64,000 nt of DNA from Rothia halotolerans (GCF_004136635.1 NZ_NOIU01000001.1:744001-808000); one strand, 5' to 3'. Positions 16,361 to 25,225 are shown, numbered from the stretch's first letter. Numbers and translations: made by a program. The notes: generated by a model from the letters alone, not told the origin.

Positions 16361-16899
16361 TTCGCTGCTCCTTCCGGGGCGGGCTCCGGCGGAGGCCACT
16401 CCTTGTACTCGCCGAACTTCCCGCCGCGGAAGACCAGGGCCTCGCCCCGGCCGAACTCCATGGCGTGCACGGCGCCGACGATGACGTAGTGGTCGCCCGC
16501 GACCACTTCCGAGAGCACCTCGCAGTCGATCCACGCGACCGAGTCGTCGATCCGCGGGGTGCCGAGTGCGCTCTCCGTGTAGGCGACGCCCTGGAACTTC
16601 TCATCGCCCTTCCGGGACAGGGCCCGGCTGACCGGCAGCTGCTCGGTGGAGAGGATGTTGGCCGTGAAGCGCCCCAGCGAGCGCAGCGTGGGCCACGTGC
16701 TGGAGGACTTGTCCACGCAGAAGGTCACCAGCGGCGGCGCCAGGGACAGCGAGGCGAAGGTCCCGACGACGAAGCCCATCGGCTTCCCCGCCTCCGTCCG
16801 GCCCGTGATGGCCGTGACGCCGGTGGGGAGGGCGCCGAAGACCTTCCGGTAGTCCTCCTTGGTGATCTCCTGGGGCTGGGGATCGGTGATGGTGTCCAT
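16357..16899 (-). CDS. Flavin reductase family protein (HpaC-like)
   Basis: The 180-residue protein is the small reductase of two-component flavin monooxygenases. It has the family's early FGALPTGVTAITGR, the FMN-binding segment GFVVGTFASLSLAPPLVTFC, FTANILSTEQ, and the late DHYVIVGAVHAMEFG. It uses NAD(P)H to make free reduced FMN for the partner oxygenase, whose gene ends 11 bases upstream. ATG 16899 is preceded by AAGGAGGA. The longer frame upstream belongs to another gene. Confidence 0.92.
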   Translation of the reverse strand: MDTITDPQPQEITKEDYRKVFGALPTGVTAITGRTEAGKPMGFVVGTFASLSLAPPLVTFCVDKSSSTWPTLRSLGRFTANILSTEQLPVSRALSRKGDEKFQGVAYTESALGTPRIDDSVAWIDCEVLSEVVAGDHYVIVGAVHAMEFGRGEALVFRGGKFGEYKEWPPPEPAPEGAAK

Positions 16900-16910
16900 A
16901 TGCTCCTCCT

Positions 16911-18296
16911 TCACGCGGTTCCGACGGCGGCCCGGTGGCTGTACGCAGCCCCGGGGTGGTCCTGCGGCAGACGGGACTGGCCCTGGCCGAAGAGGTTCTC
17001 GCGCAGCGTCCGGCCCTCGTACCTGGTGCGCATGAGGCCGCGGTGCTGCAGCTCGGGGACCACGTGCTCGGTGAAGTCCTTGATGTCCTGGTACTTGACC
17101 GCGTGGACCACGTTGAAGCCGTCGATCCCGGTCTCGTCCATCCAGGACTGCAGCTCGTCCGCGACGGTCTCGGGGCCGCCGACGATCACCGGCGCGGTGC
17201 CGCCGAGGCCGATGTACTCGGCGATGTCGCGCGGGGTCCACTCCTTCGTGGGGTCCATCTTGGAGAAGATGTCGACCATGGTCTGGCCCGCGTTGGTGTT
17301 GACGTGCTTGAGCGGCACGTCCGGGTCGAAGGTGTCCATGTCGAGGCCGGCCCATCCGCTGTAGCGCGCCATCGCGCCGTCGTAGGCGACGAGCTTCAGG
17401 TACTCCTCGTACTTCTGCTGGGCCTCGCGGTCGGTGGGGGCGCTGATGACCGTGATCATCTGCAGGATGGCGAGGTGCTCGGGATCCCGCCCGGCCTCGG
17501 CGGCCTGCTGGCGCAGGTTGTCCACCTGCTTCTTCAGGCCCGCCTTGGAGGTGGCGTTCATGAACACGGCCTCGGCGGTCCGGGCGGCCACCGCGACGCC
17601 GCGGCTGGAGCCGCCGGCCTGGAAGATCACCGGCGTCCGCTGCGGCGAGGGCTCGCAGAGGAAGATGCCGGGGACGTCGAAGTGCTCGCCGGAGTGGTTG
17701 ATCTCGTGCACCCGCTCGGGGTCCACGTAGGTGGAGGACTCAGCGTCGACGCGCACGGCGCCGTCCTCCCAGGACCCCTCCCACAGCTTGAGCGCGACGT
17801 CGATGAACTCCTCGGCGCGGCCGTAGCGGTCGTCGTGGGCGAGCTGGGTGCCGGTCCCGAGGTTCTTGGCGGCGCTGTCGGAGTAGGAGGTCACCACGTT
17901 CCAGCCGACGCGGCCGTCGGTCAGGTGGTCCAGCGTCGTGAACTTCCGCGCCGTGGCGTACGGCTGGTCGTAGGCGGTGGAGGACGTGACGCCGAACCCC
18001 AGGTGGGTGGTCGCGGCTGCCATGGCCGGGATCGCGTAGGCGGGGTCGTTCGCCGGGATCTGGGCGGCGTCCTTGAGGGCGTCTGCCACGCTGCCGCGGT
18101 AGACGTCGTGGTAGCCGACGTTGTCCGCGAAGAAGATCCCGTCGAAGCACGCCTGCTCGAGCATCCGGGCGTAGTCGACCCAGTACCGGATCGAGGTGTA
18201 CTGCGGTCCGCGGTCGTCCCGGTGGCGCCAGAGGCCCGCGGAGAGGTGCGCGGGACCGCTGAAGTCGAAGGCGAAGACCCGCATCTGCTGTGTCAT
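16911..18296 (-). CDS. FMN-dependent monooxygenase, LLM class (NtaA/SnaA/DszA group)
   Basis: The 461-residue protein is a bacterial-luciferase-fold oxygenase of the nitrilotriacetate-monooxygenase/DszA branch, which uses reduced FMN from a partner reductase and oxygen. It shows YTSIRYWVDYARMLE, FDGIFFADN, LGFGVTSSTAYDQPYATARKF as separate strands and VGWNVVTSYSDSAAKN, typical of the group, and AAVIVGGP-like APVIVGGPETVADEL near the end. The flavin reductase gene follows immediately. Known relatives attack chelators, organosulfur compounds and N-heterocycles such as pyridine; the hydratase and amine oxidase nearby favour an N-containing ring or amine, but this is inference. It is the first gene of the minus-strand block. 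Confidence 0.93.
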   Translation of the reverse strand: MTQQMRVFAFDFSGPAHLSAGLWRHRDDRGPQYTSIRYWVDYARMLEQACFDGIFFADNVGYHDVYRGSVADALKDAAQIPANDPAYAIPAMAAATTHLGFGVTSSTAYDQPYATARKFTTLDHLTDGRVGWNVVTSYSDSAAKNLGTGTQLAHDDRYGRAEEFIDVALKLWEGSWEDGAVRVDAESSTYVDPERVHEINHSGEHFDVPGIFLCEPSPQRTPVIFQAGGSSRGVAVAARTAEAVFMNATSKAGLKKQVDNLRQQAAEAGRDPEHLAILQMITVISAPTDREAQQKYEEYLKLVAYDGAMARYSGWAGLDMDTFDPDVPLKHVNTNAGQTMVDIFSKMDPTKEWTPRDIAEYIGLGGTAPVIVGGPETVADELQSWMDETGIDGFNVVHAVKYQDIKDFTEHVVPELQHRGLMRTRYEGRTLRENLFGQGQSRLPQDHPGAAYSHRAAVGTA

Positions 18297-18760
18297 GATC
18301 TCACTCCTATCTGTTCATCTAGTGACCACTGTGTCTATCTAGTGGTTAGACCGTAATCCAGCTCATATTGAGCGGTCAAGCGAAGAATCCGCCTTTTCTC
18401 GTCATGACGTGAAGGCGGGCGGATTGGCGGTCATGCGTTGACGCGTGATCCAGGGCACTCTACTCTGTAGTCACTGAGCAAACGAGTCGTTCATACAGTG
18501 ATCAACTCAAAGCTCCAGATCTCTGGCGGACGAGGACGTCCTCAGAGTTCAAGGGCATGTCCCCGCACCTTCGCCGAGCGCGCCCTGACACAGCCAGCTC
18601 GCTCGGCCATCAGCACAGAGCGTGAACAGCGCTCTCCGAATCACCGGTGAGTGGAGCGGAGGCCTGCAGCATCCTCGCAGTCCGTCCCGATACCCCGACA
18701 TCGACCGCTCGATGTTCGCCGTTCCCCTCTCGCAACGAGACGACCAGAGGATTTTCGACC
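18297..18760. promoter_or_regulatory. Divergent regulatory region with paired repeats
   Basis: This 464-base gap separates the monooxygenase (left) from the MHS transporter (right). The octamer ATCTAGTG occurs at 18317 to 18324 and again at 18337 to 18344, exactly two helical turns apart and about 20 bases upstream of the monooxygenase start. A separate inverted pair, TCACTG at 18471 and CAGTGA at 18496, lies mid-gap. These look like operators, perhaps for the IclR protein. No gene was found in the gap. Confidence 0.5.
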
Positions 18761-20251
18761 ATGATCAAGAAAGCCCCCGCGACAGATGAGTCCGCGCTGG
18801 AAGGGCGTCCCCTCGAGGTTGACGACTGCGTGATCGTCGACAAGAAGGAGATGCGCAAGGCCCAGGTCGGCGCCGGCGTCGGCAACTTCATGGAGTGGTA
18901 CGACTTCGGCATCTACGGGTACCTGGCCGTGACGATCACCGCCGTCTTCACCCACGGCATGGACGAGAGTGTCGGCCTGCTGGTGACGCTCGCCGGCTTC
19001 GCGGTGTCGTTCCTCGTCAGACCTCTGGGCGGGATCATCCTCGGCCCGCTGGGCGACAAGATCGGCCGCCAGAAGATCCTGTTCCTGACCATCTCGATGA
19101 TGGCGCTGGCCACCGCCCTGATCGGCCTGCTCCCCACATCCCACACCATCGGACTGTGGGCCCTGCTCCCCCTCTATCTGCTGAAGATGGTCCAGGGGTT
19201 CTCCACCGGCGGCGAGTTCTCCGGGGTCGCGACCTACGTCTCCGAGTTCTCCTCCGACAAGAAGCGCGGCCTCACGACGTCGTTCCTCAACAGCCAGTCC
19301 ATGCTCGGCTTCGCCGCCGGGGCGGCGACGGTCGCGGCGACGTCGGCGATCACCACTAACATCTGGGGGGAGAACGCGATGCTCGACGGCGGGTGGCGCA
19401 TCCCCTTCCTCATCGCCATCCCGCTGGGCGCCGTCGTCATCTGGTTCCGCACGAGGACCCCGGAGACCCCCGCCTTCGAAGATGAGAAGGCCATCGCCGT
19501 CAAGATCCCGGACGGCTCGCTGTTCAAGCGGTACGGCATCGCCGGCATCATCAAGAACTACTGGCCCGCGGTCCTGATCGGCTGCTCACTGACCGCCGCG
19601 GACAGCTCGATCTCCTACATCCTCACCAGCTACATGCCCACCTACCTGGAGACCGAGATCGGGATCTCCAACATGGGCGCCGCCGTCGCGACCGTGCCCA
19701 TCCTGATCGCCGTGGCGATCGGCATCCCCTTCGCCGCCCATCTGTCTGACAAAATCGGGCGCAAGCCGGTCTACGGGATCGGGATCGCCTCCTCGCTGCT
19801 GCTGATGATCCCCGCCTTCGCGGTGGTCCACATCGGCACCGAGTGGTCGGTCTACCTCGCCATGTTCATGATCGCCATCCCGGCCACCTGCTTCCTCGCC
19901 CTCACGGCGAGCGCCCTGCCGGCCCTGTTCCCGACGGCGTCCCGTTACGGCGGCATGGGACTGACGCACAACGTGGCCCTCTCCGCCTTCGGCGGCACCG
20001 CCCCCTTCTTCAGCCAGTCGATCATGCAGCTGACCGGGAGCCCGTACTCCCCGGCGTTCTACGCGATGTTCTTCTCGCTGCTGGCCCTGGTCGCCCTGTT
20101 CTTCATGAAGGAGACCGCCGGGCGACCGCTCGTGGGATCGGTGCCGGTGGTCGAGACCGAGGAGGAGGCCCGCCATCTGGTCCGGAACCAGGAGTCCGAC
20201 GTCCGGGTGGACACCAGCACCATGCCCATCTTCACCGCAAACAACAGGTAG
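18761..20251 (+). CDS. MFS transporter, metabolite:H+ symporter (MHS/ProP-like) type
   Basis: The 496-residue protein has about twelve hydrophobic segments and the MHS signatures GNFMEWYDFGIYGYLA, FLVRPLGGIILGPLGDKIGR, QGFSTGGEFSG and, in the second half, HLSDKIGRKPVYGIG. Relatives import betaine, proline, dicarboxylates or sugar acids with protons. ATG 18761 follows CAGAGG by ten bases; the upstream in-frame extension is non-homologous in appearance. It is divergent from the monooxygenase block, so it may import that pathway's substrate. A small gene follows 63 bases downstream. The substrate cannot be read from sequence. Confidence 0.92.
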   Translation: MIKKAPATDESALEGRPLEVDDCVIVDKKEMRKAQVGAGVGNFMEWYDFGIYGYLAVTITAVFTHGMDESVGLLVTLAGFAVSFLVRPLGGIILGPLGDKIGRQKILFLTISMMALATALIGLLPTSHTIGLWALLPLYLLKMVQGFSTGGEFSGVATYVSEFSSDKKRGLTTSFLNSQSMLGFAAGAATVAATSAITTNIWGENAMLDGGWRIPFLIAIPLGAVVIWFRTRTPETPAFEDEKAIAVKIPDGSLFKRYGIAGIIKNYWPAVLIGCSLTAADSSISYILTSYMPTYLETEIGISNMGAAVATVPILIAVAIGIPFAAHLSDKIGRKPVYGIGIASSLLLMIPAFAVVHIGTEWSVYLAMFMIAIPATCFLALTASALPALFPTASRYGGMGLTHNVALSAFGGTAPFFSQSIMQLTGSPYSPAFYAMFFSLLALVALFFMKETAGRPLVGSVPVVETEEEARHLVRNQESDVRVDTSTMPIFTANNR

Positions 20252-20314
20252 CTACCCACCCGTTCGCGAAGGCACCGCCTTCAACCAGCGACCACGAAAC
20301 GTTCAGGAGGAACC

Positions 20315-20488
20315 ATGTCCGTCATCGATCTCTTCGGAGCCGCCGGCCGCCTGCGCAGGCCGAAGCCCCGGACCGCACCGCCCGCCGAGACCCTGGTGAG
20401 GCTCACCGCTTACGGCCTGGTCGAGGCCACGCCCTGGCAGGGGCTGAGCCTCGTCGAGGAGAGGAAGGAACCCGCCGGCTCTCACTGA
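20315..20488 (+). CDS. Small protein of 57 residues downstream of the transporter
   Basis: The ATG at 20315 follows a near-perfect Shine-Dalgarno, AGGAGG, at ideal spacing. The product starts MSVIDLFGAAGRLRRPKPR, is basic near the N-terminus, has LVRLTAYGLVEATPWQGL in the middle, and no membrane segment. It lies 63 bases after the transporter stop and before a hairpin, so it is probably co-transcribed. It resembles no family I know. It could be a small accessory subunit of the transporter, but nothing in the sequence proves this. Confidence 0.6.
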   Translation: MSVIDLFGAAGRLRRPKPRTAPPAETLVRLTAYGLVEATPWQGLSLVEERKEPAGSH

Positions 20489-20589
20489 TCCGGAGGGCAG
20501 CAGCCGGCCTTCCGCCCATACCCCGACATCATGAGAAGCCGGGGAGAGGCGCCTCAGCACCGCCCCGGGGGGACAGGGCCTATTCCTGT

Positions 20590-20622
20590 GTGAGGCGGGG
20601 CCCTGCAAGGGACCCGCCTCAC
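20590..20622 (+). terminator. Hairpin after the transporter and small gene
   Basis: GTGAGGCGGG and CCCGCCTCAC form a perfect 10-base-pair stem with a 13-base loop that has its own CCCT/AGGG pairing. It lies 100 bases after the small gene and before the SDR gene. Confidence 0.6.
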
Positions 20623-20653
20623 GTCATGATCGAAATACTCGAAAAGGATATCC

Positions 20654-21442
20654 ATGGAGTACAACATCACCGACCGCTGGGCCGTGGTATGCGCCGCGAG
20701 CCGCGGCCTGGGATTCGGATGCGCCGAGGCCCTCGCCGCCCAGGGCGTGAACCTGGTGATCAACGCCAGGAGCCCGGAGCCGCTGGAGGAGGCGGCGGAT
20801 CTCCTGCGGCGGGGCGCGCTCGGCGTCGAGGTCCGGGCCGTCGCCGGGGACATCGGCGACCCCGAGGTCCGCCGGGAGGTGCTCGACGCCGCTCCGCAGA
20901 CGGACATCCTGGTCACCAACGCGGGCGGACCGCCCGCCGGCGACTTCCGGGACTGGGAGGCGGAGCAGTGGGACTCCGCGCTGCGGCAGAACATGCTCAC
21001 GCCCGTCGAGCTGATCAAGGCCGTCGCCGACTCCATGGCCGAGCGCGGGTTCGGCCGCATCGTGAACATCACCTCCTCCGCGGTCAAGGCGCCCATCGCG
21101 GCCCTCGGGCTCTCCAACGGCGCCCGCGGGGGCCTCACCGGATTCGTGGCGGGGGTCGCCCGCCAGCCGAGCCTCGCCTCGCGGAACGTCACGATCAACA
21201 ACCTGCTCCCCGGCTCCTTCGCCACGCGCCGGCTCACCGACAGCCTGGAGGCCGAGTCCCGCGACTCCGGGCGGAGCACGGAGGATCTGGCCCGGGAAGC
21301 CCGGCAGGAGATCCCGGCGGGACGGTTCGGGACCCCCGAGGAGTTCGGGGCGGCGTGCGCCTTCCTCTGCTCCGCCCAGGCGGGATACATCACCGGTCAG
21401 AACCTCCTGATCGACGGCGGGGCGTACCCGGGGACCTTCTGA
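20654..21442 (+). CDS. SDR-family protein with an atypical active site
   Basis: The 262-residue protein has a Rossmann fold of the FabG-like SDR group: a modified nucleotide loop CAASRGLGFGCAEALA, VTNAGGPPAGDF, IVNITSSAVKAP and a closing TGQNLLIDGG. The catalytic Tyr-x-x-x-Lys is absent; the aligned segment reads GLSNGARGGL, so Ser and Arg (or nearby residues) stand in. A sub-branch of SDRs with an SN-x-x-R motif exists, and their chemistry is poorly known. The gene has AAAAGGATATCC before ATG 20654 and is followed by another SDR. NAD(P) binding is likely; catalysis is uncertain. Confidence 0.88.
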   Translation: MEYNITDRWAVVCAASRGLGFGCAEALAAQGVNLVINARSPEPLEEAADLLRRGALGVEVRAVAGDIGDPEVRREVLDAAPQTDILVTNAGGPPAGDFRDWEAEQWDSALRQNMLTPVELIKAVADSMAERGFGRIVNITSSAVKAPIAALGLSNGARGGLTGFVAGVARQPSLASRNVTINNLLPGSFATRRLTDSLEAESRDSGRSTEDLAREARQEIPAGRFGTPEEFGAACAFLCSAQAGYITGQNLLIDGGAYPGTF

Positions 21443-21565
21443 GACCGCGCCCGAGGGCACCCGCGGGCATCATCCTGCGCCGAGCCTCGGAGGAGGCGCG
21501 GTACGTTGCGGGGAACACGATCGAGATCACCGGCGTCGTGCCGGTGGGAAGCTGAGGTGGAGAAC

Positions 21566-22324
21566 ATGCAGTTGAAGGACAAGGTCGCCCTGGTGACCGG
21601 CGGCGGGGCGGGAATCGGCCGCGGGATCGTGGAGCGCTTCCTCGAGGAGGGGGCCCGCGTGGCGATCGCCCAGCGCTCGGTCCCGGACGAGGCGCTGCTG
21701 GAGGACGACGCCGTCCTCCACGTGCCCGCGGACCTCTCCGACGTCGCCTCCGTCCCGGCGGTGGTCGAGCGGACCGTGGAGCACTTCGGCGGTCTCGACG
21801 TCCTGGTGAACAACGCCGGCGTCATGTTCGAGCGGCACCTCTCCGAGCTCGGCGTCGACGAGTGGGAGACCATGGCCGCCATCAACCTGCGGGCCCCGGT
21901 CTTCCTGGCTCAGGCCGCGCTCCCGCACTTCCGCGAGCGCGGCGGCGGCAGCATCGTCAACATCGGCTCGGTGGAGGGGGAGCTGACCAACCCCTCCCAC
22001 GTCGCGTACGCGGCGACCAAGGCCGGGGTGCACGGGATGACGCGGGCCATGGCGATCGATCTCGGCGCCGACGGCGTCCGCTGCAACGCGATCGCCCCGG
22101 GCTGGATCACCTCCAACCTCAGCGAGGCGTACCTGGACTCCAAGAAGGACCCGGCGGCGGCGCGCGAGGCGCTGCACGCGCTGCACCCCGTGGGCCGGCT
22201 CGGGCAGCCGCGGGACGTGGGGGACCTGGCGGTCTACCTGGCCGGGGACCACGCCCGGTTCCTGAGCGGCGAGGTCATCGTCCTGGACGGCGGCCGCACG
22301 ATCAGGTTGCCGACGCCGGAGTAG
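21566..22324 (+). CDS. SDR-family oxidoreductase
   Basis: The 252-residue classical SDR has VALVTGGGAGIGRGIVERF, LVNNAGVMFERHL, the catalytic serine in SIVNIGSVEGE and the complete Y-x-x-x-K in VAYAATKAGVHG, followed by NAIAPGWITSN and the C-terminal GEVIVLDGG. It should oxidise or reduce a sugar, polyol or hydroxy acid with NAD(P). ATG 21566 has GGTGGAG just upstream; the frame stays open before it but without family signal. It is the second of two SDR genes on this strand, 123 bases after the first, and converges on a third SDR. Confidence 0.93.
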   Translation: MQLKDKVALVTGGGAGIGRGIVERFLEEGARVAIAQRSVPDEALLEDDAVLHVPADLSDVASVPAVVERTVEHFGGLDVLVNNAGVMFERHLSELGVDEWETMAAINLRAPVFLAQAALPHFRERGGGSIVNIGSVEGELTNPSHVAYAATKAGVHGMTRAMAIDLGADGVRCNAIAPGWITSNLSEAYLDSKKDPAAAREALHALHPVGRLGQPRDVGDLAVYLAGDHARFLSGEVIVLDGGRTIRLPTPE

Positions 22325-22508
22325 CGGCGGCGAGGCGGGCCGGGGGCGACCGGGCGGGCATCGGCAGGACGGGACGGACGGCGAGGCCGGTGACGAGAGC
22401 CCGGCTGGCGGGCCCCGGTCCGGGCGGACGACGGGACGGAACCGGATGAAGGATGCGGCTCCGGCGCGGCGGGATGCATACTCGCCCGGCGCACGCCCCC
22501 ACACCTCG

Positions 22509-22549
22509 ACGGGACCCACCGAATCCTCGAAGGATCCAGCGGGTCCCGT
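22509..22549. terminator. Bidirectional hairpin between convergent SDR genes
   Basis: ACGGGACCC and GGGTCCCGT make a 9-base-pair outer stem, and ATCCT and AGGAT an inner one. It lies between the second SDR gene on the plus strand and the third on the minus strand. Confidence 0.65.
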
Positions 22550-22575
22550 GTCCGTCATGCAGCGGCCCGGCGGGC

Positions 22576-23361
22576 TCAGTGCATGTGGCTCCCCCCGTTG
22601 ATGTCCAGGGTGATCCCGGTGAGGTACGACGACTCGTCCCCGGCCAGGAAGTAGATGCAGTTGGAGACCTCGTCCTTGGTCGCGGTACGCCCGAGCGGCA
22701 CCGCCGTCGCGATCGAGGCCTCCATCTCCTCGGTGCTCCCCACCCGGATGTCCGTGTCCACCGCCCCGGGTGCCACCGCGTTGACGGTGACCCCCGAGTC
22801 CTCGAGCTCGCGGGCCAGGGACTTCGTGAACCCCAGGATCGCCGCTTTGGCCGAGGAGTACGGGACCTTGCCGAACACTCCCCCGCCGCGCTGGGCCGAG
22901 ACGGAGGACATGTTCACGATCCTCCCCCACCCGGCCTCGAGCAGGGCGGGAAGGAAGGCCCGCGTGACCAGGTAGGTGCCCGTGGCGTTGACCGCCATGA
23001 CGCGGTTCCACAGGGCCAGGTCGGTCTCGAGGAAGGGGGCCGGCGAGGTGATCCCTGCGATGTTGACCACCGCGCCCAGCGGCGGCAGCTCCCCGGCGGC
23101 GACGCGGGCGAGGACGGCGTCGCGTGCCCCATGCACCGACGACTCGTCGGCGACGTCGACCCCCGCGCCGTGTGCCGGCACCCCGAAGTCCCGCATCAGC
23201 TCCTGTGCCCGCTCAGCGGCCGCGGTGCCGTCGAGGTCCAGCACGACGACGCCCCACCCCTCCCGCGCGAACCGCTGCGCCGTGTTCAGCCCGATCCCGT
23301 TGGGCGAGGCCGCCCCCGTGACGATCGCGGTCCTGTTCTTCCCGTTCCCCTGTTCCACCAT
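22576..23361 (-). CDS. SDR-family oxidoreductase
   Basis: The 261-residue protein is a classical SDR with AIVTGAASPNGIGLNTAQRF, VVNIAGITSPAPF, the catalytic serine in IVNMSSVSAQRGGG, the Tyr-x-x-x-Lys in VPYSSAKAAILGF and the closing LTGITLDINGG. It lies 23 bases downstream of the split transketolase genes on the same strand, so it is probably the third gene of that operon. A polyol or ketose dehydrogenase feeding the transketolase is a reasonable guess. The start at 23361 is preceded by GAGCGAGA. Confidence 0.93.
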   Translation of the reverse strand: MVEQGNGKNRTAIVTGAASPNGIGLNTAQRFAREGWGVVVLDLDGTAAAERAQELMRDFGVPAHGAGVDVADESSVHGARDAVLARVAAGELPPLGAVVNIAGITSPAPFLETDLALWNRVMAVNATGTYLVTRAFLPALLEAGWGRIVNMSSVSAQRGGGVFGKVPYSSAKAAILGFTKSLARELEDSGVTVNAVAPGAVDTDIRVGSTEEMEASIATAVPLGRTATKDEVSNCIYFLAGDESSYLTGITLDINGGSHMH

Positions 23362-23384
23362 CTCGCTCCGTTCTCCGTTCCGCC

Positions 23385-24365
23385 CTAGAGCAGGCTCTTG
23401 ATCTTGCGCACCACCATGTCGGTGCTGATGCCGTACCGGTCGTTCAGCGTCGGCAGCGCGCCGGCGTCGAGGAACTCGTCCGGCAGCCCGACGGGGTGCA
23501 CCTTCCGGGCCTGGCCGTTCTCCACCAGCACGTGCGCGGTGGCGTCGAAGAGCCCGCCGACCACGGAGTGGTTCTCCAGGGTGAGCACCAGCCGGTCACG
23601 GGCAACCTCCCGCAGCACCGTCTCGGCGTCGAAGGGCTTGAGCGTGGACGAGTGCAGGACCGCGACGTCCACGCGGTCGGCCTCCAGCTCCTTCGCCGCC
23701 TCGAGCGCGCGCTCGGTCATCAGCCCGCTGGAGATCAGAAGGACGTCGGCCCCGTCGCGCAGCATCTTGGCCCGGCCGAGCTCGAACTCGTAGTCGTACT
23801 CGTCCAGCACCGCCGGCACCCTTCCCCGCAGGATGCGGGTGTAGGTCGGCCCCTGAACGGCGGCCACCTGCGGCACCACCTGCTGGATCTCGACGGCGTC
23901 GCACGGGTCCACGATCGTCAGGTCCGGCATGGCCCGCAGGATCGCGAGGTCCTCCGTCGCCTGGTGCGAGGGGCCATAGCCGGTGGTGAGGCCCGGCAGG
24001 GCGCACACCATGTTCACGTTGAGGCCGGCCTCGGCCACGTCCAGGGCCAGGAAGTCGTAGGCGCGGCGGGTCGCGAAGACGGAGTACGTCGAGGCGAAGG
24101 GCACGAAGCCCTCCTGGGCGAGTCCGGCTGCGGCGCCGATCAGCGCCTGCTCCGCCATCCCGATCTGGTAGAAGCGATCGGGCATCGCGTCGCGGAAGAC
24201 GTGCAGGTCGGTGTACTTCGCGAGGTCGGCCGAGAGCCCGACGACGTCGGGGTTCCGCTCCGCCAGCTCCACCAGGGCGTGCCCCAGGGGCGCCGAGATG
24301 GTCCGCTGCCCCTCGCGTGCGATCGATGCACTCATCGCGTCGCTGGTCAGTCTCTGCGCGTTCAT
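23385..24365 (-). CDS. Transketolase C-terminal subunit
   Basis: The 326-residue protein holds the pyrimidine-binding and C-terminal domains of a split transketolase. It shows LSADLAKYTD, the catalytic glutamate in YQIGMAEQALIGAAAGLA, FASTYSVFATRRAYDF, and the end domain with LTLENHSVVGGLFDA. It binds thiamine diphosphate at the interface with the N-terminal subunit. ATG 24365 overlaps that gene's stop (ATGA), so the subunits are made in step. Such pairs often serve a dedicated sugar pathway, separate from the housekeeping fused enzyme, and transfer two-carbon units between sugars. Confidence 0.94.
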   Translation of the reverse strand: MNAQRLTSDAMSASIAREGQRTISAPLGHALVELAERNPDVVGLSADLAKYTDLHVFRDAMPDRFYQIGMAEQALIGAAAGLAQEGFVPFASTYSVFATRRAYDFLALDVAEAGLNVNMVCALPGLTTGYGPSHQATEDLAILRAMPDLTIVDPCDAVEIQQVVPQVAAVQGPTYTRILRGRVPAVLDEYDYEFELGRAKMLRDGADVLLISSGLMTERALEAAKELEADRVDVAVLHSSTLKPFDAETVLREVARDRLVLTLENHSVVGGLFDATAHVLVENGQARKVHPVGLPDEFLDAGALPTLNDRYGISTDMVVRKIKSLL

Positions 24366-25225
24366 GCCGTGTGGCCCTCCCTCAGCTCGTCGTGTGCCCG
24401 GTCCCATTCCTCGTCGGAGACCTTCATGAAGTGCAGCTTCTCCCGCTGCTCGAGGAAGCTGACGCCCTTGCCCAGCTTGGTGTCCGCGATCAGCACACGG
24501 GGTCGCTCCGACTCCTCGTTCCGCAGCTCGATCAGGGCGTTCAGGACGGCCTCGACGTCGTTGCCGTCGACCCGCCGGGCGGTCCACCCGAAGGCCTCGA
24601 ACTTCGCGTCTACCGGCTCGGTGCCGAGCATGTGCTGGCTCTTCCCGTCCGCCTGCTGGTTGTTGAAGTCCACGATCGCGATCAGGCGGTCGAGCCGGTG
24701 GTGCGCGGCGACGGCCGCCGCCTCCCAGGTGGACCCCTCGTCGAGCTCGCCGTCGGATAGCAGGTTGTAGACGAAGGCCTCCGAGCTCTTCCGCCTCAGC
24801 CCGAGGGCGACGCCGTTGGCCACCGCGAGCCCGTGCCCCAGCGACCCTCCGGAGATCTCGACACCGGGGGTGTAGGAGGCCATCGCGGACATCGGCAGGC
24901 GCGAGTCGTCGCCCGCGTAGGTCTTCAGCTCGTCCTTGGGCAAGATGCCCGCCTCCGCGAGCGCCGCGTAGAGGACCAGGGCATAGTGGCCCATCGACAT
25001 CAGGCACCTGTCCCTGTCCTCCCAGGCGGGATCGGCGGGGTCGTAGGCGAGCTGATCCCCGTACAGGACCGCCATGATGTCCGACAGGTCCAGGGCCTGG
25101 CCGATGTACCCCTGTCCTTGGACCTCCGCCTGGATGAGGGAGCTGGTGCGCACCCCCCGGGCGAAGTCCCTGATCCTCGTCAGCCGCTCCTCGTCGATGC
25201 GGGGCGAGGCGTTGCGCGTCTGCAT
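24362..25225 (-). CDS. Transketolase N-terminal subunit
   Basis: The 287-residue protein is the thiamine-diphosphate (diphosphate-side) half of a split transketolase. The cofactor motif reads SDGELDEGSTWEAA and ends with DFNNQQADG; a GHGLAVANGVALG helix and MSMGHYALVLYAAL with its catalytic-type histidine are also present. It is the first gene of an operon with the C-terminal subunit and an SDR. A GntR-like operator lies 18 bases upstream of its start, mirrored by another in front of the divergent transporter. Confidence 0.94.
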   Translation of the reverse strand: MQTRNASPRIDEERLTRIRDFARGVRTSSLIQAEVQGQGYIGQALDLSDIMAVLYGDQLAYDPADPAWEDRDRCLMSMGHYALVLYAALAEAGILPKDELKTYAGDDSRLPMSAMASYTPGVEISGGSLGHGLAVANGVALGLRRKSSEAFVYNLLSDGELDEGSTWEAAAVAAHHRLDRLIAIVDFNNQQADGKSQHMLGTEPVDAKFEAFGWTARRVDGNDVEAVLNALIELRNEESERPRVLIADTKLGKGVSFLEQREKLHFMKVSDEEWDRAHDELREGHTA

